Shown: one piece after another, positions 53,089 through 62,383 of the stretch | How positions within the stretch are numbered: the stretch's first letter is position 1 | How the letters are laid out: each line of letters begins with the position of its first letter | Assembly (NCBI RefSeq): GCF_012584515.1 | Contig: NZ_CP051461.1 | Coordinates: forward strand, 2,661,501 to 2,725,500 | Source of the DNA: Polaromonas vacuolata | GTDB taxonomy: Bacteria > Pseudomonadota > Gammaproteobacteria > Burkholderiales > Burkholderiaceae_C | Length of the DNA stretch: 64,000 bases | Reading direction: 5' to 3' | Translations under genes and position numbers: made by a program | Notes under the pieces: model-generated | What the model was told of the DNA's origin: nothing | What the model saw: only the letters and a program-made list of their open reading frames with translations | Database searches by the model: none

Positions 53089-53840
53089 ACGATTAAGTTT
53101 TATTACCACCCGACTCCGAACCCCGCCAAAATCGCTCTGCTTCTGGAAGAAGCCGGTGTGCCATACGAGCTGGTTCCAGTTGATACGCATAAGGGTGATC
53201 AGTAGCTGTCAGCGTTTCTCGCCATCAATCCGAATGCCAAAACGCCGGCCTTAGTCGACGGTGATGCAGTTGTTTTTGATAGCAATGCCATCTTGCTTTA
53301 TTTGACTGAAAAACCGGTGCCTATCTGCCCGAGAACACGCCTGCGCAGCGCGCTCAGATGCTGTCGTGGTTGATGTTGGTAGCCACCGGCATTGACCCTT
53401 GTCGTGGCCAAGCTGTGTACTTTCAACACTTTGCGCCTGAGCCTGAGCCTAAGGCTTACGCCGTAAACCGCTACGACTTCTAGGCGCAGCGCCATTGGCG
53501 CATTGATTCAAGCGCAACTTGCCAAGCACCGCTACATGCTGGGTGAGACCTACACCATTGTCGATATGGCGGTTTGGGGCTAGGCACGTGCCATACCGTT
53601 TATTTTGGGCGCTAAAGCGTGGGCAATATGGCCTAACGTCAAGCGGCTGCTTGACGAGAATACAAGCACGTGCCGCGCTGGACCGACGAGATCGCGGCGC
53701 GCCCAGCCGTTATGCGCGACCGAAAGGTCAACCGCGCCTTTGGTGAGTTATCAAGTCAACTGCATGAACGCCACGTCGCCAGCGACTTTGAGACAAAAAC
53801 GCAAGACAAGCTAAACCCTGGGGCTGCGGATAAGTCGTAA
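53089..53840 (+). pseudogene. Decayed glutathione S-transferase gene
   Basis: Reading across frames gives the GST thioredoxin-like start KFYYHPTPNPAKIALLLEEA, then FLAINPNAKTPALVDGDAVV and FDSNAILLYLTEK, and C-terminal pieces WARAIPFILGAKAW-like and WPNVKRLLDE. The first codon is ACG where ATG would be expected. In-frame TAG codons occur at 53203, near 53480 and near 53581, and the frame shifts near 53310, near 53520 and again before the end. Several lesions show this is a true pseudogene. A hairpin follows at 53850-53876. Confidence 0.88.
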
Positions 53841-53849
53841 TCAAACCCA

Positions 53850-53876
53850 AAGCCTAGCCCATATCAGGCTAGGCTT
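53850..53876. terminator. Hairpin between the gst remnant and fruA
   Basis: AAGCCTAGCC (53850-53859) and GGCTAGGCTT (53867-53876) form a perfect 10-bp stem with a 7-base loop between convergent genes. There is no long T run, so termination is likely but not certain. Confidence 0.6.
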
Positions 53877-53967
53877 GGATCATGCCTTTGACCGATTCTC
53901 ACGCGCAACTAAGTACGCTCGACAGACACCGGATTGGAAGACAATTAGTGGCGAAATCACGCAAAAA

Positions 53968-55773
53968 TCAACTGGCAACTGGCGTTGCCAGAGGCCGTTT
54001 TAGCGCACCCAAGGCCAGCGCGCTGACCAAGGTCCCCGCCACAATAGCCAACAGATAAACACCTAAGTGGGTCACGGCATTCGGAATTGGAAGCACAAAC
54101 ACGCCGCCGTGCGGCACGCGTAATTCAGCGCCTACCAGCATAGACAGCGCACCGGCCAAGGCCGAGCCCAGCATTAGTGCGGGGATCACCCGCAGCGGGT
54201 CTTTTGCGGCAAACGGAATCGCGCCTTCGGTGATGAAGGAAATACCCAGCACAGCAGTGGCTTTACCGGCTTGACGCTCATCTGCGGTGAAACGGTTCTT
54301 AAAAATCACCGTGGCCAAAGCCAGCGCCAAAGGCGGCGTCATTCCGGCAGCCATGACGGCCGCCATGGGCGCAAACACCTCGCTGGCAATCAGGCCAGTG
54401 GCAAAAGCATAAGCCGCTTTATTGACCGGGCCACCCATATCAAAAGCCATCATGGAGCCCAGCAGCAAACCTAAAAAGACAGCGTTCGTGCCTTGCAGCC
54501 CTTTCAGCCAGCCGGTGATGGCCGCGAGCAAGATGGAGACCGGCTCACCGACCACGTAATACATCAGCAAGCCGACGATGGTGGTGCCCAGTAACGGCAA
54601 AATCAGCACCGGTTTAAGGCCATCCAGATTGCGGCCTAGCTGAATTTTCTCGTTGAGAAACTTAACCGTATAACCAGCTAAAAAACCAGCTGCAATACCG
54701 CCGATAAAACCTGCGCCCGTAGAGGCGGCAATCATGCCGCCAATCATGCCCGGTGCCAAGCCGGGACGGTCAGCAATCGAATGCGCGATAAAGCCCGCCA
54801 AAATCGGCACGATCAGAGCGAAGCCGCTCTTGGCACCAATCGTGAACAGCGTCCAGCCAAGCGTGCCTTTGTTGGCATCTTCATAAACGTAAATACCCCC
54901 CAACGCAAAACCCAAAGCGATTAGAAGACCGCCGGCCACCACAAAGGGAATCATGAAAGACACGCCAGTCATCAAGTGCTTGTAAGCACCGGTGCGGTTA
55001 GCGCTTTGCTGGGTCTTGGCAGCTTTTACCTGATCGGTATAAGCCTCATCACTGGCCGTAGTGCTGGCCGCAGTGCTGGCCGGAGCGGCAACTTTGGCCT
55101 CTGCCATTGCAGTACGCACCACTAAAGCGCCGTCTTTGATAGCGGCTTTGGTGTGGGTTTCATAAATACGTTTGCCGGCAAAGCGGCTCATGTCTACATT
55201 GGTATCGGCAGCAATCAGCACAATCTCAGCATTCGCCACATCGGCTTCGGTGAGCGTATTTTGCGTGCCTACCGAGCCCTGCGTTTCAACCTTGATAGTC
55301 AGTGCGTTGGCCTTGGCGCCAGTCTCCAGACCTTCGGCGGCCATAAAGGTGTGGGCGATGCCGGTAGGGCAAGAGGTGATGGCGACAATTTGCGGCAGGG
55401 ACGGGCCACGCGCGGGCGCAGCGCCGGCGACGGACGTTTTTGTTAATGATGCTGACGATGCAGCCGGGCGCGCCTCGGCAAGCGCTTGGCTAAGCACCGC
55501 TTGGGCGTCACGGATAGCCGTCTCTGTGCCCACTTGCAGCAGTTTCTTGCCAGCAAAGCGGTCGGTATTGATGGCTGTATTGGCAGCAATAATCACCGCG
55601 TCAGCGGCGGCAATATCGGCCGCACTCAAGCTGTTACGGCTACCTGCCGCGCCTTGTGTTTCCACCTTTAGGCTATGCCCAGCGCGCTCAGCAGCTTGTT
55701 GCAAGGCCTCGGCGGCCATGATGGTGTGAGCGATACCGGTCGGGCAGGCGGTCACGGCGACAATTTTTGACAT
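53968..55773 (-). CDS. fruA: PTS fructose transporter subunit IIB'BC
   Basis: The 601-residue protein has two IIB domains, each with the phospho-Cys motif ([16 protein letters not shown] at about 8-23 and [16 protein letters not shown] at about 135-150), then an Ala-rich linker and a IIC membrane domain (from about residue 265) with multiple hydrophobic segments. It takes up fructose and phosphorylates it to fructose 1-phosphate. It is the last gene of fruB-fruK-fruA. Confidence 0.96.
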   Translation of the reverse strand: MSKIVAVTACPTGIAHTIMAAEALQQAAERAGHSLKVETQGAAGSRNSLSAADIAAADAVIIAANTAINTDRFAGKKLLQVGTETAIRDAQAVLSQALAEARPAASSASLTKTSVAGAAPARGPSLPQIVAITSCPTGIAHTFMAAEGLETGAKANALTIKVETQGSVGTQNTLTEADVANAEIVLIAADTNVDMSRFAGKRIYETHTKAAIKDGALVVRTAMAEAKVAAPASTAASTTASDEAYTDQVKAAKTQQSANRTGAYKHLMTGVSFMIPFVVAGGLLIALGFALGGIYVYEDANKGTLGWTLFTIGAKSGFALIVPILAGFIAHSIADRPGLAPGMIGGMIAASTGAGFIGGIAAGFLAGYTVKFLNEKIQLGRNLDGLKPVLILPLLGTTIVGLLMYYVVGEPVSILLAAITGWLKGLQGTNAVFLGLLLGSMMAFDMGGPVNKAAYAFATGLIASEVFAPMAAVMAAGMTPPLALALATVIFKNRFTADERQAGKATAVLGISFITEGAIPFAAKDPLRVIPALMLGSALAGALSMLVGAELRVPHGGVFVLPIPNAVTHLGVYLLAIVAGTLVSALALGALKRPLATPVAS

Positions 55774-55814
55774 GGGAGTTTCCTTTTAGCGCGGGGTATA
55801 GGGGAACGAGTGGC

Positions 55815-56801
55815 TCAGCCGATTGAGCTGAGGTGAACCATTTGGGCCAGCGCCCGCACCGTCTCGGGTGAAGGCATATGAGGGCCTAGGCGGGTCAGCT
55901 TGGCGGCTGAGAACGCCGTCGCTAGGCAAGCACATTCGGAGAGTGCCAGCCCCTCAATTTGGGCCGCCACAATGCCAGCCACCATGGCGTCGCCAGCGCC
56001 CACGCTGCTGATGAGCTCGGTGGGAATAGCGTGCGCCAACAGCGCTTGCTGCCGATTGACAAACAAAGCGCCCTCGCCGCCCATAGAAACAATCACCATG
56101 CCCGGTGCGTTGGGCCGGGCCAGTAGTTCGCGTGCTGCGGCCACCACTGAGTCGGTGCCACTCAAGCTGCGCCCTATCAGCTCGCTAAGTTCAGCAAGGT
56201 TGGGTTTGATGATGTCAGGCCCAGCGCCTAAGCCGGCGGCCATTGCAGCACCACTAGCGTCCAGCAGTACATGGCCGCCTAGGCTGTGCACATGATGGAT
56301 CAAACCGGCATAAGTATTAGCCGGCCAGTCTGGCGGCAAACTGCCGGATGTCACCACCCAGCTACCGGCGCTAACTAGCTGGCTAATTGTCGTGCGCAGT
56401 TGCTCAAGCAAGGCTTTTATTGCGTCCGGCGTCAGGCTTGGGCCGGGCATATTGATGTCGGTGGTGGTGCCGCTGCTTAAGTCCACCAGCTTGGTGTTGA
56501 TACGGGTTAAGCCGCCCAGGTAGACGCAGTGGTTGTCTATGCCTTTGGCGTTAAAAAGGGCCTCGAATTGGGCCGCGTTAGCCAGGCCGATTTGACCGGT
56601 GACAGCGCTGTGAACACCAAAATCGGCCAAGCAAGACGCCACATTAATGCCCTTGCCGCCCACATCTATCTGCATACGTAAAGCCCGATTCACTTCACCC
56701 ACCCGCAAGTGATCTAGCTCTAAGGTGTGGTCTAGCGCCGGATTCAAGGCCACGGCCAGCACACGCGGCGGTTTGTCAAGAAAGTTTGAATGCGGTTTCA
56801 T
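55815..56801 (-). CDS. fruK: 1-phosphofructokinase
   Basis: FruK phosphorylates fructose 1-phosphate to fructose 1,6-bisphosphate. The 328-residue PfkB-family kinase has the GGKGINVASCLADFG segment (about residues 48-62) and the C-terminal anion-hole motif VGAGDAMVAG with the catalytic Asp. The ATG overlaps the stop of fruB by four bases (ATGA). Confidence 0.96.
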   Translation of the reverse strand: MKPHSNFLDKPPRVLAVALNPALDHTLELDHLRVGEVNRALRMQIDVGGKGINVASCLADFGVHSAVTGQIGLANAAQFEALFNAKGIDNHCVYLGGLTRINTKLVDLSSGTTTDINMPGPSLTPDAIKALLEQLRTTISQLVSAGSWVVTSGSLPPDWPANTYAGLIHHVHSLGGHVLLDASGAAMAAGLGAGPDIIKPNLAELSELIGRSLSGTDSVVAAARELLARPNAPGMVIVSMGGEGALFVNRQQALLAHAIPTELISSVGAGDAMVAGIVAAQIEGLALSECACLATAFSAAKLTRLGPHMPSPETVRALAQMVHLSSIG

Positions 56802-59272
56802 AGCGCTCTGACTTCGTCGGCACTGCCGGCAGTCAGCGCACGCTGCGCCAACAGTTGCATGTCTGCATACGATTGGCCACGCAAAGCAGCCTTGACTGCG
56901 GCCACATCTTGCGCGCTCATAGACAGCTCATCGACACCCAAGCCCATGAGTATCTGTGCGCCTAGCGGATCACCGGCTAGGCCGCCACACACGCCAACCC
57001 AAGTGCCGTGTTTTTTAGCCGCCGCCACGGTACGGGCAATCAAGTCCAGCACGGCCGGATGCAAGCTATCAGCCTGCGCGGCTAGTTCAGGGTGCTGCCG
57101 GTCAATGGCCAATGTGTATTGGGTTAAGTCGTTGGTGCCGACTGAGAAAAAGTCGACCAGTGGCGCAAACTTTTCCGCCATCAAGGCCACGGCGGGTACC
57201 TCGACCATGATGCCAATTTTGAGTTCTGGGCCGTTGACCTGAGCCCGGGCATGTTCGCAGTGTTGGCGCAGCGCCTCGATCTCGCTGGTGTGGGTAACCA
57301 TAGGAAACATGATGCGGATGGGGCCGTGCGCCGCAGCGCGGTACAGCGCGCGCAGCTGGGTGTAGAGCAAGTCCTGACGGTTTAGCAAGAGGCGCGCACC
57401 ACGCACGCCAAGAAAAGGGTTTTCTTCTGCGGGCAGGTTTAAGTAAGCCACTTTTTTATCACCGCCAATGTCTAGCGCGCGGATGATCAAAGTGCGCCCG
57501 CCCATGACCTCGGTCATCTCACGATAGACGCGGTACTGCTCTTCTTCGTCTGGGGCGCTATTGCGCTCCAAAAATAAGAACTCGGAGCGCATCAGTCCTA
57601 CGCCTTCGGCACCGGCTTCTATGGCAAAACTAGCCTGCTTTGCATTGGCCACGTTGGCTGCGATTTCAATCCTGTGACCGTCGGTGGACGTAGCCGGCAG
57701 ATAGCGGCTCTCGCGCAGGGCGTTGCGGGTGGCGAGTTGACGGGTAATCACCACAGCAGCCGCCGCCTGATCAGCTGGAGACACCGCCAGATAAAGCGCG
57801 CCCATACCGCCATCGATGACGGCTAGTTGCCCTTCTGGCGCAGCCAGCAAAGCGCTGCCAGCGGCAACCACAGCAGGTAGACCCAAGGTGCGCGCCAAAA
57901 TGGCGGTGTGTGAAGTCGGCCCGCCGCTGCTAATGGCCAGCCCAACCACAAACTGCATATCGAGTTGCAAAGTGTCCGACGGGGTTAAGTCGTCCGCCAC
58001 CAAAATGCTGGCTTGAGTCAGCACTTGGCTATGCCGCTTTATGCCCAACAGGTGGGCCAACACCCGCTCACCCACATCACGCAAATCAAGTGCGCGGGCA
58101 GCCAGTAGCGGGTCAGCCACGGCTTGAAGCTTTTCCACACGCGCTTGCAAAGCGTGTTGTCAAGCCCACGCCGCACCGCGGCCGCGCAAGATAGTGGCCA
58201 TGGCCTCGTGCAGCAGTTGGTCGTCAGCAATTAACTCACGTTGCGCGGCGAAAATAGCCGCCTCGGCGGCGCCTAAACGGGAGCTGGTTTGGACTTCCAA
58301 GGTTTGCAGTTGCGCGGTGATGGCCAGCAGTGCGGCTTCTAAGGCCTCGCCATCGGCGACTACATCACCCGGGCTGTCCGGCACGTCAAACTGGTGGCTG
58401 ACATGCCGTACCAGCTTGCCGACGGCAAGACCGGGGCTGGCGCCAATACCGTAAATGGCTTGTGATTTACCTTCTGGCAACCATTCTGGCGTGCTGCGGC
58501 GGGCGACTAAGGCGTTGCGGCGGGCGCGCTCAGCGTCGGCTTTTTCTTCCGCCGACAAACTGCGCACCAAGTCCAGCAGCGCATCAACTGCGCGGCGGGA
58601 ATCCGGGCCACTGGCGGCCAGACGCAAGCTGTCGCCGCGCGTAGCGCCTAGCGACAACAAGCTCGTCAAGGCCTTGGCATCCGCAAACTCCTGCGCCTTG
58701 TAGACCCGGATGTCGCAGGCAAAGCGCTTGGCGGTTTCAACCCAACGGGTGGCGGGACGGGCATGCAGACCATTGGGATAGTCGAGTATCCAATCGCTGT
58801 GGGCGCTGCTTTGCCATTCTGGCAGGTCAATAGCGGCGGCTTGCGCGGATTCGTTGGCCAAGGTGCGCACCATCAGTTGCGGGTCATCGGTGTGGATTAA
58901 GTTTTCAATACCTTGGGCTTGCATCAAGCGGGTCAGGCGGCGCAGCAACACGATGTGCTCATCTGACTTAGCGGCAATCGCCACGACCAGTTGTGCTTGG
59001 TCACCGTCTTTCCAGTCGACACCGTCTCTAAACTGCACCACCGCCACACCGGTGTGGTGGATCTGATGGCGGTCTTCCACCATGCCGTGCGGTATCGCCA
59101 CGCCCGCGCCTAAAAAGGTGTTGGCTACTGCTTCGCGTTTGAGCATGCTTTCTATGTAGCCGGGCGCAATGTAACCCGCATCCACCAACAGTTGACCAGC
59201 TAGGCGTACGGCTTCGGTTTTGCTGCTGGCCTGAGCATTCAGTCTTACGCAGTCAGTCGTTATGGTTTCCAT
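56798..59272 (-). pseudogene. fruB: PTS IIA-HPr-enzyme I fusion (FruB), interrupted by an in-frame TGA
   Basis: The reading frame from the ATG at 59272 would encode 824 residues: a fructose IIA domain (His62 in AIPHGM), an HPr domain (His170 in NGLHARPAT), and enzyme I (His455 in GGPTSHTAILAR, then PEP-binding domains). A single TGA at 58160-58162 replaces codon 371; the same frame continues without shift as QHALQARVEKL. TGG (Trp) fits the flanking residues, suggesting one G-to-A change. Truncated product keeps IIA and HPr but lacks the enzyme I active site. A TTG at 58150 could restart the rest. An assembly or sequencing error, or read-through, is possible. AAGGA precedes the chosen ATG. Confidence 0.88.
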
Positions 59273-59322
59273 CCGTGTGTCCTTGCTAGTGGCTAGCGTG
59301 CTGATAGGTGATGTCAATATTT

Positions 59323-59338
59323 ATGTAATCGTTTACAT
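59323..59338. promoter_or_regulatory. FruR operator candidate 1
   Basis: ATGTAATCGTTTACAT has ATGTAA and TTACAT arms, a LacI-family type palindrome, 51 bases before the fruB start. It probably binds FruR to repress fruBKA. Confidence 0.7.
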
Positions 59339-59465
59339 TTTGATTGTCTATTAAATTTCAGTATTAAAAAGACCTTTTATCACTGAACTACCTAGGTTTT
59401 ACCCTGTGTTTAGGATTTAAAACATCTAAACACATCGGAATTTACAGCGTAGTAATGCACAATAA

Positions 59466-59481
59466 ATGGAATCGATTACAT
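59466..59481. promoter_or_regulatory. FruR operator candidate 2
   Basis: ATGGAATCGATTACAT lies 16 bases upstream of the fruR start and resembles site 1, with 143 bases between their starts. It could serve for autoregulation or for DNA looping with site 1. An in-frame ATG at 59455 is not used as the start, because this site lies over it. Confidence 0.65.
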
Positions 59482-59496
59482 AAATTTAGGGTTGTG

Positions 59497-60486
59497 ATGG
59501 TCAAGATTGTGGATGTGGCAAAACAGGCAGGCGTTTCAACTGCCACGGTGTCTAGGGTGATTTCGGGACAACCCGGTGTCAGCGACGACGCGCGTGCGCG
59601 GGTTGATGCTGCGGTCAAAGCACTGGGCTATAGGCCAGACTTGGCGGCGCGGCGACTGCGCTCTGGCCGCACCGACACCTTGGGCCTTATCGTGTCGGAC
59701 ATCCGCAACCCGTTTTTTACTGAGATCAGTCATGCAGTTGAGGAACTAGCCTACCAAAATCGCATGCGGGTGTTTTTGTGCAATGCAGATGAAGATCCAG
59801 AAAAAGAAGCTTTTTACTTGGCCATGATGCGGGACGAAAACGTCAGCGGTGTCATCTTGTCACCCACGCTGGCCCTGCTTAAAAACCTGCGTCCAACAAA
59901 CTACCCGTTTCCGCTGGTGCTGGTGGACCGCTGCGAGCGAGACACCCAAGTCGACGCGGTGGTACTGGACAACTTCGACGCCAGTTACCGCCTGACCGAA
60001 CACTTGATTGCAGAAGGTTATCAACGGATTATTTTTCTTTATGGCTCGATCGGCTCTACCGGGCCGCAGCGGCACCAAGGTTATCTCGCCGCCATGGCTG
60101 CAGCTGGACTGGCAACTCAGGCCGAAGCGATTGCGCCGCGCAGCGAACGCGCTTACGCAGTTGCAGAGCATTTGCTGCAAGGCGAATCACCACCGGATGC
60201 GCTGCTAGCTAGCAGCGGCCTGATCTTGCAAGGCATTGTCGAGGCGGTCAAAGCCGCTGGCGTGCCCGTGCCGGTGGCCTGCGCAGTCGCTGGTTTTGAC
60301 GACTTACCGTGGACCCGCTTGGTCACGCCAGACATCACCGTGATACGCCAACCGACACACGAAATTGGTCAAACCGCGATCAATCTATTGATCGAAAGAG
60401 TGGCACAGCCAGAGCGTGCGGTGCGCCAAGTCGTGCTGCGGGGTGAACTGCTGCTGCGCGGCTCAACTCAGCGCAACACAAAGTAG
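59497..60486 (+). CDS. fruR: LacI-family regulator FruR
   Basis: The 329-residue protein starts with the helix-turn-helix IVDVAKQAGVSTATVSRVIS (residues 3-22) and hinge GYRPDLAARRLRSG, then a periplasmic-binding-protein-like ligand domain. Divergent placement next to fruBKA supports control of fructose use, with fructose 1-phosphate as the likely inducer. The ATG at 59497 follows AGGG and starts the domain exactly. Confidence 0.9.
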   Translation: MVKIVDVAKQAGVSTATVSRVISGQPGVSDDARARVDAAVKALGYRPDLAARRLRSGRTDTLGLIVSDIRNPFFTEISHAVEELAYQNRMRVFLCNADEDPEKEAFYLAMMRDENVSGVILSPTLALLKNLRPTNYPFPLVLVDRCERDTQVDAVVLDNFDASYRLTEHLIAEGYQRIIFLYGSIGSTGPQRHQGYLAAMAAAGLATQAEAIAPRSERAYAVAEHLLQGESPPDALLASSGLILQGIVEAVKAAGVPVPVACAVAGFDDLPWTRLVTPDITVIRQPTHEIGQTAINLLIERVAQPERAVRQVVLRGELLLRGSTQRNTK

Positions 60487-60636
60487 TTCTTCCGCCTTGG
60501 CCACATGAGGCCTAACGATTGAGTCGGCCAGCGGTCTAAGTTTTAATCATGATCGTAAAAGGTTTGCCCAAGACCTCGGCAGTGACAACGCCTAAGACGG
60601 CTGCGATAGCGCTAGTTTGCCGGTCTGACTATCGAC
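60487..60636. other. Short intergenic region between fruR and sqr, with a coding-like tail
   Basis: On the minus strand about 30 codons ending in a TAG at 60536-60538 read like the C-terminus of a protein (GVVTAEVLGKPFTIMIK), weakly reminiscent of universal stress proteins. No start or ribosome site is seen. It may be a remnant. Confidence 0.35.
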
Positions 60637-61980
60637 TTAGCGGGTCAGCTCTGGACGAGCCAGCCACTCGCGGCCTTTGAGCATGCCTTGCCAGTAAAGT
60701 GGCGGCAGGACTTTTTCTTTAAGGAGCCAAGCCAGCGTAGACGGCTGCGTACCGTCAATCAACCACTTGGGGAAACTAGGCGCTAGCTTGCCGCCATAAG
60801 TGAATTCAGCCAACACGATTTTGCCGCGCTCTACCGTCAGCGGACACGATCCATAGCCGTCATAAGCCGCGTCACTGCCGTTCGCAGTCCGGGTGACGAG
60901 CAGATTGTGTGCCACTACCGGTGCTTGCTTGCGCACCGCAGCCGCCGTTTTGGCGTTGCTGGTATTGACCACGTCGCCGAGTGCAAAAACGTTGGGATAT
61001 TTCTTGCTGCGTAGCGATGCGGCATCGACATCGACCCAGCCGGCAGCGTCTGCCAATGGACTGATACGTATGAAGTCAGGTGCGGTTTGCGGCGGCACAG
61101 CATGCAGCATGTCAAAGTCACGCGTGACTAGGGTTTTTTCTCCCGCCGCATTGCGCGTGGCGAAAGTCGCTTTCTGAGCCGGCCCATCAACCGCCACCAA
61201 GCTCTCGCCAAAATTAAGATTGATGCCGTAGGTAGAGATGTATTCCATCAGCGCCGGAACGTAAGCGGCGACACCAAAAAGCACAGCGCCAGCGTTGCAA
61301 AAATCAATCTCTATGTTTTTGAGCACGCCTTGGCGACGCCAATGGTCGGCGGATAAATACATCGCCTTTTGCGGCGCGCCCGCACACTTAATCGGCATGG
61401 GTGGCTGGGAAAAAATGGCTCTGCCACCGCGCAAGCTTTGTACCAACTCCCAGGTGTAGGGCGCTAAATCGTAGCGGTAGTTGGACGTTACGCCGTTACA
61501 GCCCAGTGTGTCAGTCAAGCCTTCGATGCCAAGCCAATCGAGTTTGAGACCGGGACATACAACAAGTTGCTGGTAAGTCACCACACGGCAGCTATCAAGA
61601 ATGACAGCATTGCGTTCAGGCTCGAACGCCGCGACAGCCGACTTAATCCAGTGAACGCCGCGTGGCAGCACGCTGCCCATCGTGCGGGCTGTTGAGGCGG
61701 CATCAAAAATGCCAGCGCCCACCATGGTCCAGCCGGGTTGGTAGTAGTGAGCTTCGGCGGGATCAATGATGGCAATGTCTAAATCGGGATCGCGAGCGAG
61801 CAAGCTAGACGCCACTGATATGCCAGCAGCGCCTGCGCCCACAATCACAACGGCATGCGAAGCGTAGGCCATTTCGACCGGCGCCTTGCGGCCAATGCTG
61901 GCCTGCACTGTGACGCCAAGCTCATCAACGCCGATTGAGGAAGTGAGCGATAAGTCAGCGCTAAGGGATTTGGTTTCCAT
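60637..61980 (-). CDS. sqr: Sulfide:quinone oxidoreductase (type II-like)
   Basis: The 447-residue flavoprotein has the FAD fold VVIVGAGAAGISVASSLL (about residues 46-63), then YYQPGWTMVGAG. The redox cysteines appear in MPIKCAGAPQKAMYLS and YGSCPLTVE, the pattern of the mitochondrial-like type II enzyme. It oxidises sulfide and passes electrons to quinone at the membrane surface; the C-terminal hydrophobic stretch (WLLKEKVLPPLYWQGML) may be the membrane contact. The ATG at 61980 is chosen; upstream codons to 62103 are open but not family-like. The first 40 residues still form an unusual extension. Confidence 0.88.
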   Translation of the reverse strand: METKSLSADLSLTSSIGVDELGVTVQASIGRKAPVEMAYASHAVVIVGAGAAGISVASSLLARDPDLDIAIIDPAEAHYYQPGWTMVGAGIFDAASTARTMGSVLPRGVHWIKSAVAAFEPERNAVILDSCRVVTYQQLVVCPGLKLDWLGIEGLTDTLGCNGVTSNYRYDLAPYTWELVQSLRGGRAIFSQPPMPIKCAGAPQKAMYLSADHWRRQGVLKNIEIDFCNAGAVLFGVAAYVPALMEYISTYGINLNFGESLVAVDGPAQKATFATRNAAGEKTLVTRDFDMLHAVPPQTAPDFIRISPLADAAGWVDVDAASLRSKKYPNVFALGDVVNTSNAKTAAAVRKQAPVVAHNLLVTRTANGSDAAYDGYGSCPLTVERGKIVLAEFTYGGKLAPSFPKWLIDGTQPSTLAWLLKEKVLPPLYWQGMLKGREWLARPELTR

Positions 61981-62103
61981 CGATTTGTTTCTTTTATTTG
62001 GGTGTAACAAGGTCCAGCCTTTACGGCTTAACCAACGTAAGTCTTGAACGAACAAGCCCTGAATCGATACACCAAAGCACTGGGCTTGGATCGGTTGGGG
62101 CAT

Positions 62104-62383
62104 TTAATTGAGTCATGCTTTTTAGTCCAGTTAGTAGCGTCTCACCCAGACGCAACTAAGGCGTTTGGCAAACGCTATGCCAAGTAGCACACAGGCCTCT
62201 AAGCAAAGGCGACACAAACGATTAGGCCTGAACAATCACTCATGTCAAACTCTTAGGCTCTTGGACAATAAAACACTTGTAGCGTACAAGTTTTAAACCA
62301 TTAATTAACCGCAGGAAACCACCCGCGTGCGAACATGGACAATCTCCACTGAGATTTAATTTTCTTATCAGCGAGTCCCTCAG
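62104..62383. other. Divergent region between sqr and the ETF-QO gene
   Basis: About 280 bases without a gene. It should hold promoters for both flanking genes. No strong hairpin or repeat stood out. A short purine-rich ribosome site precedes the ETF-QO start only weakly. Confidence 0.5.

Noticed and set aside
53089..53840. Amber-codon recoding (for example pyrrolysine) of the GST-like frame
   Set aside because: Frameshifts and a lost start codon accompany the three TAGs, so simple decay explains it better.
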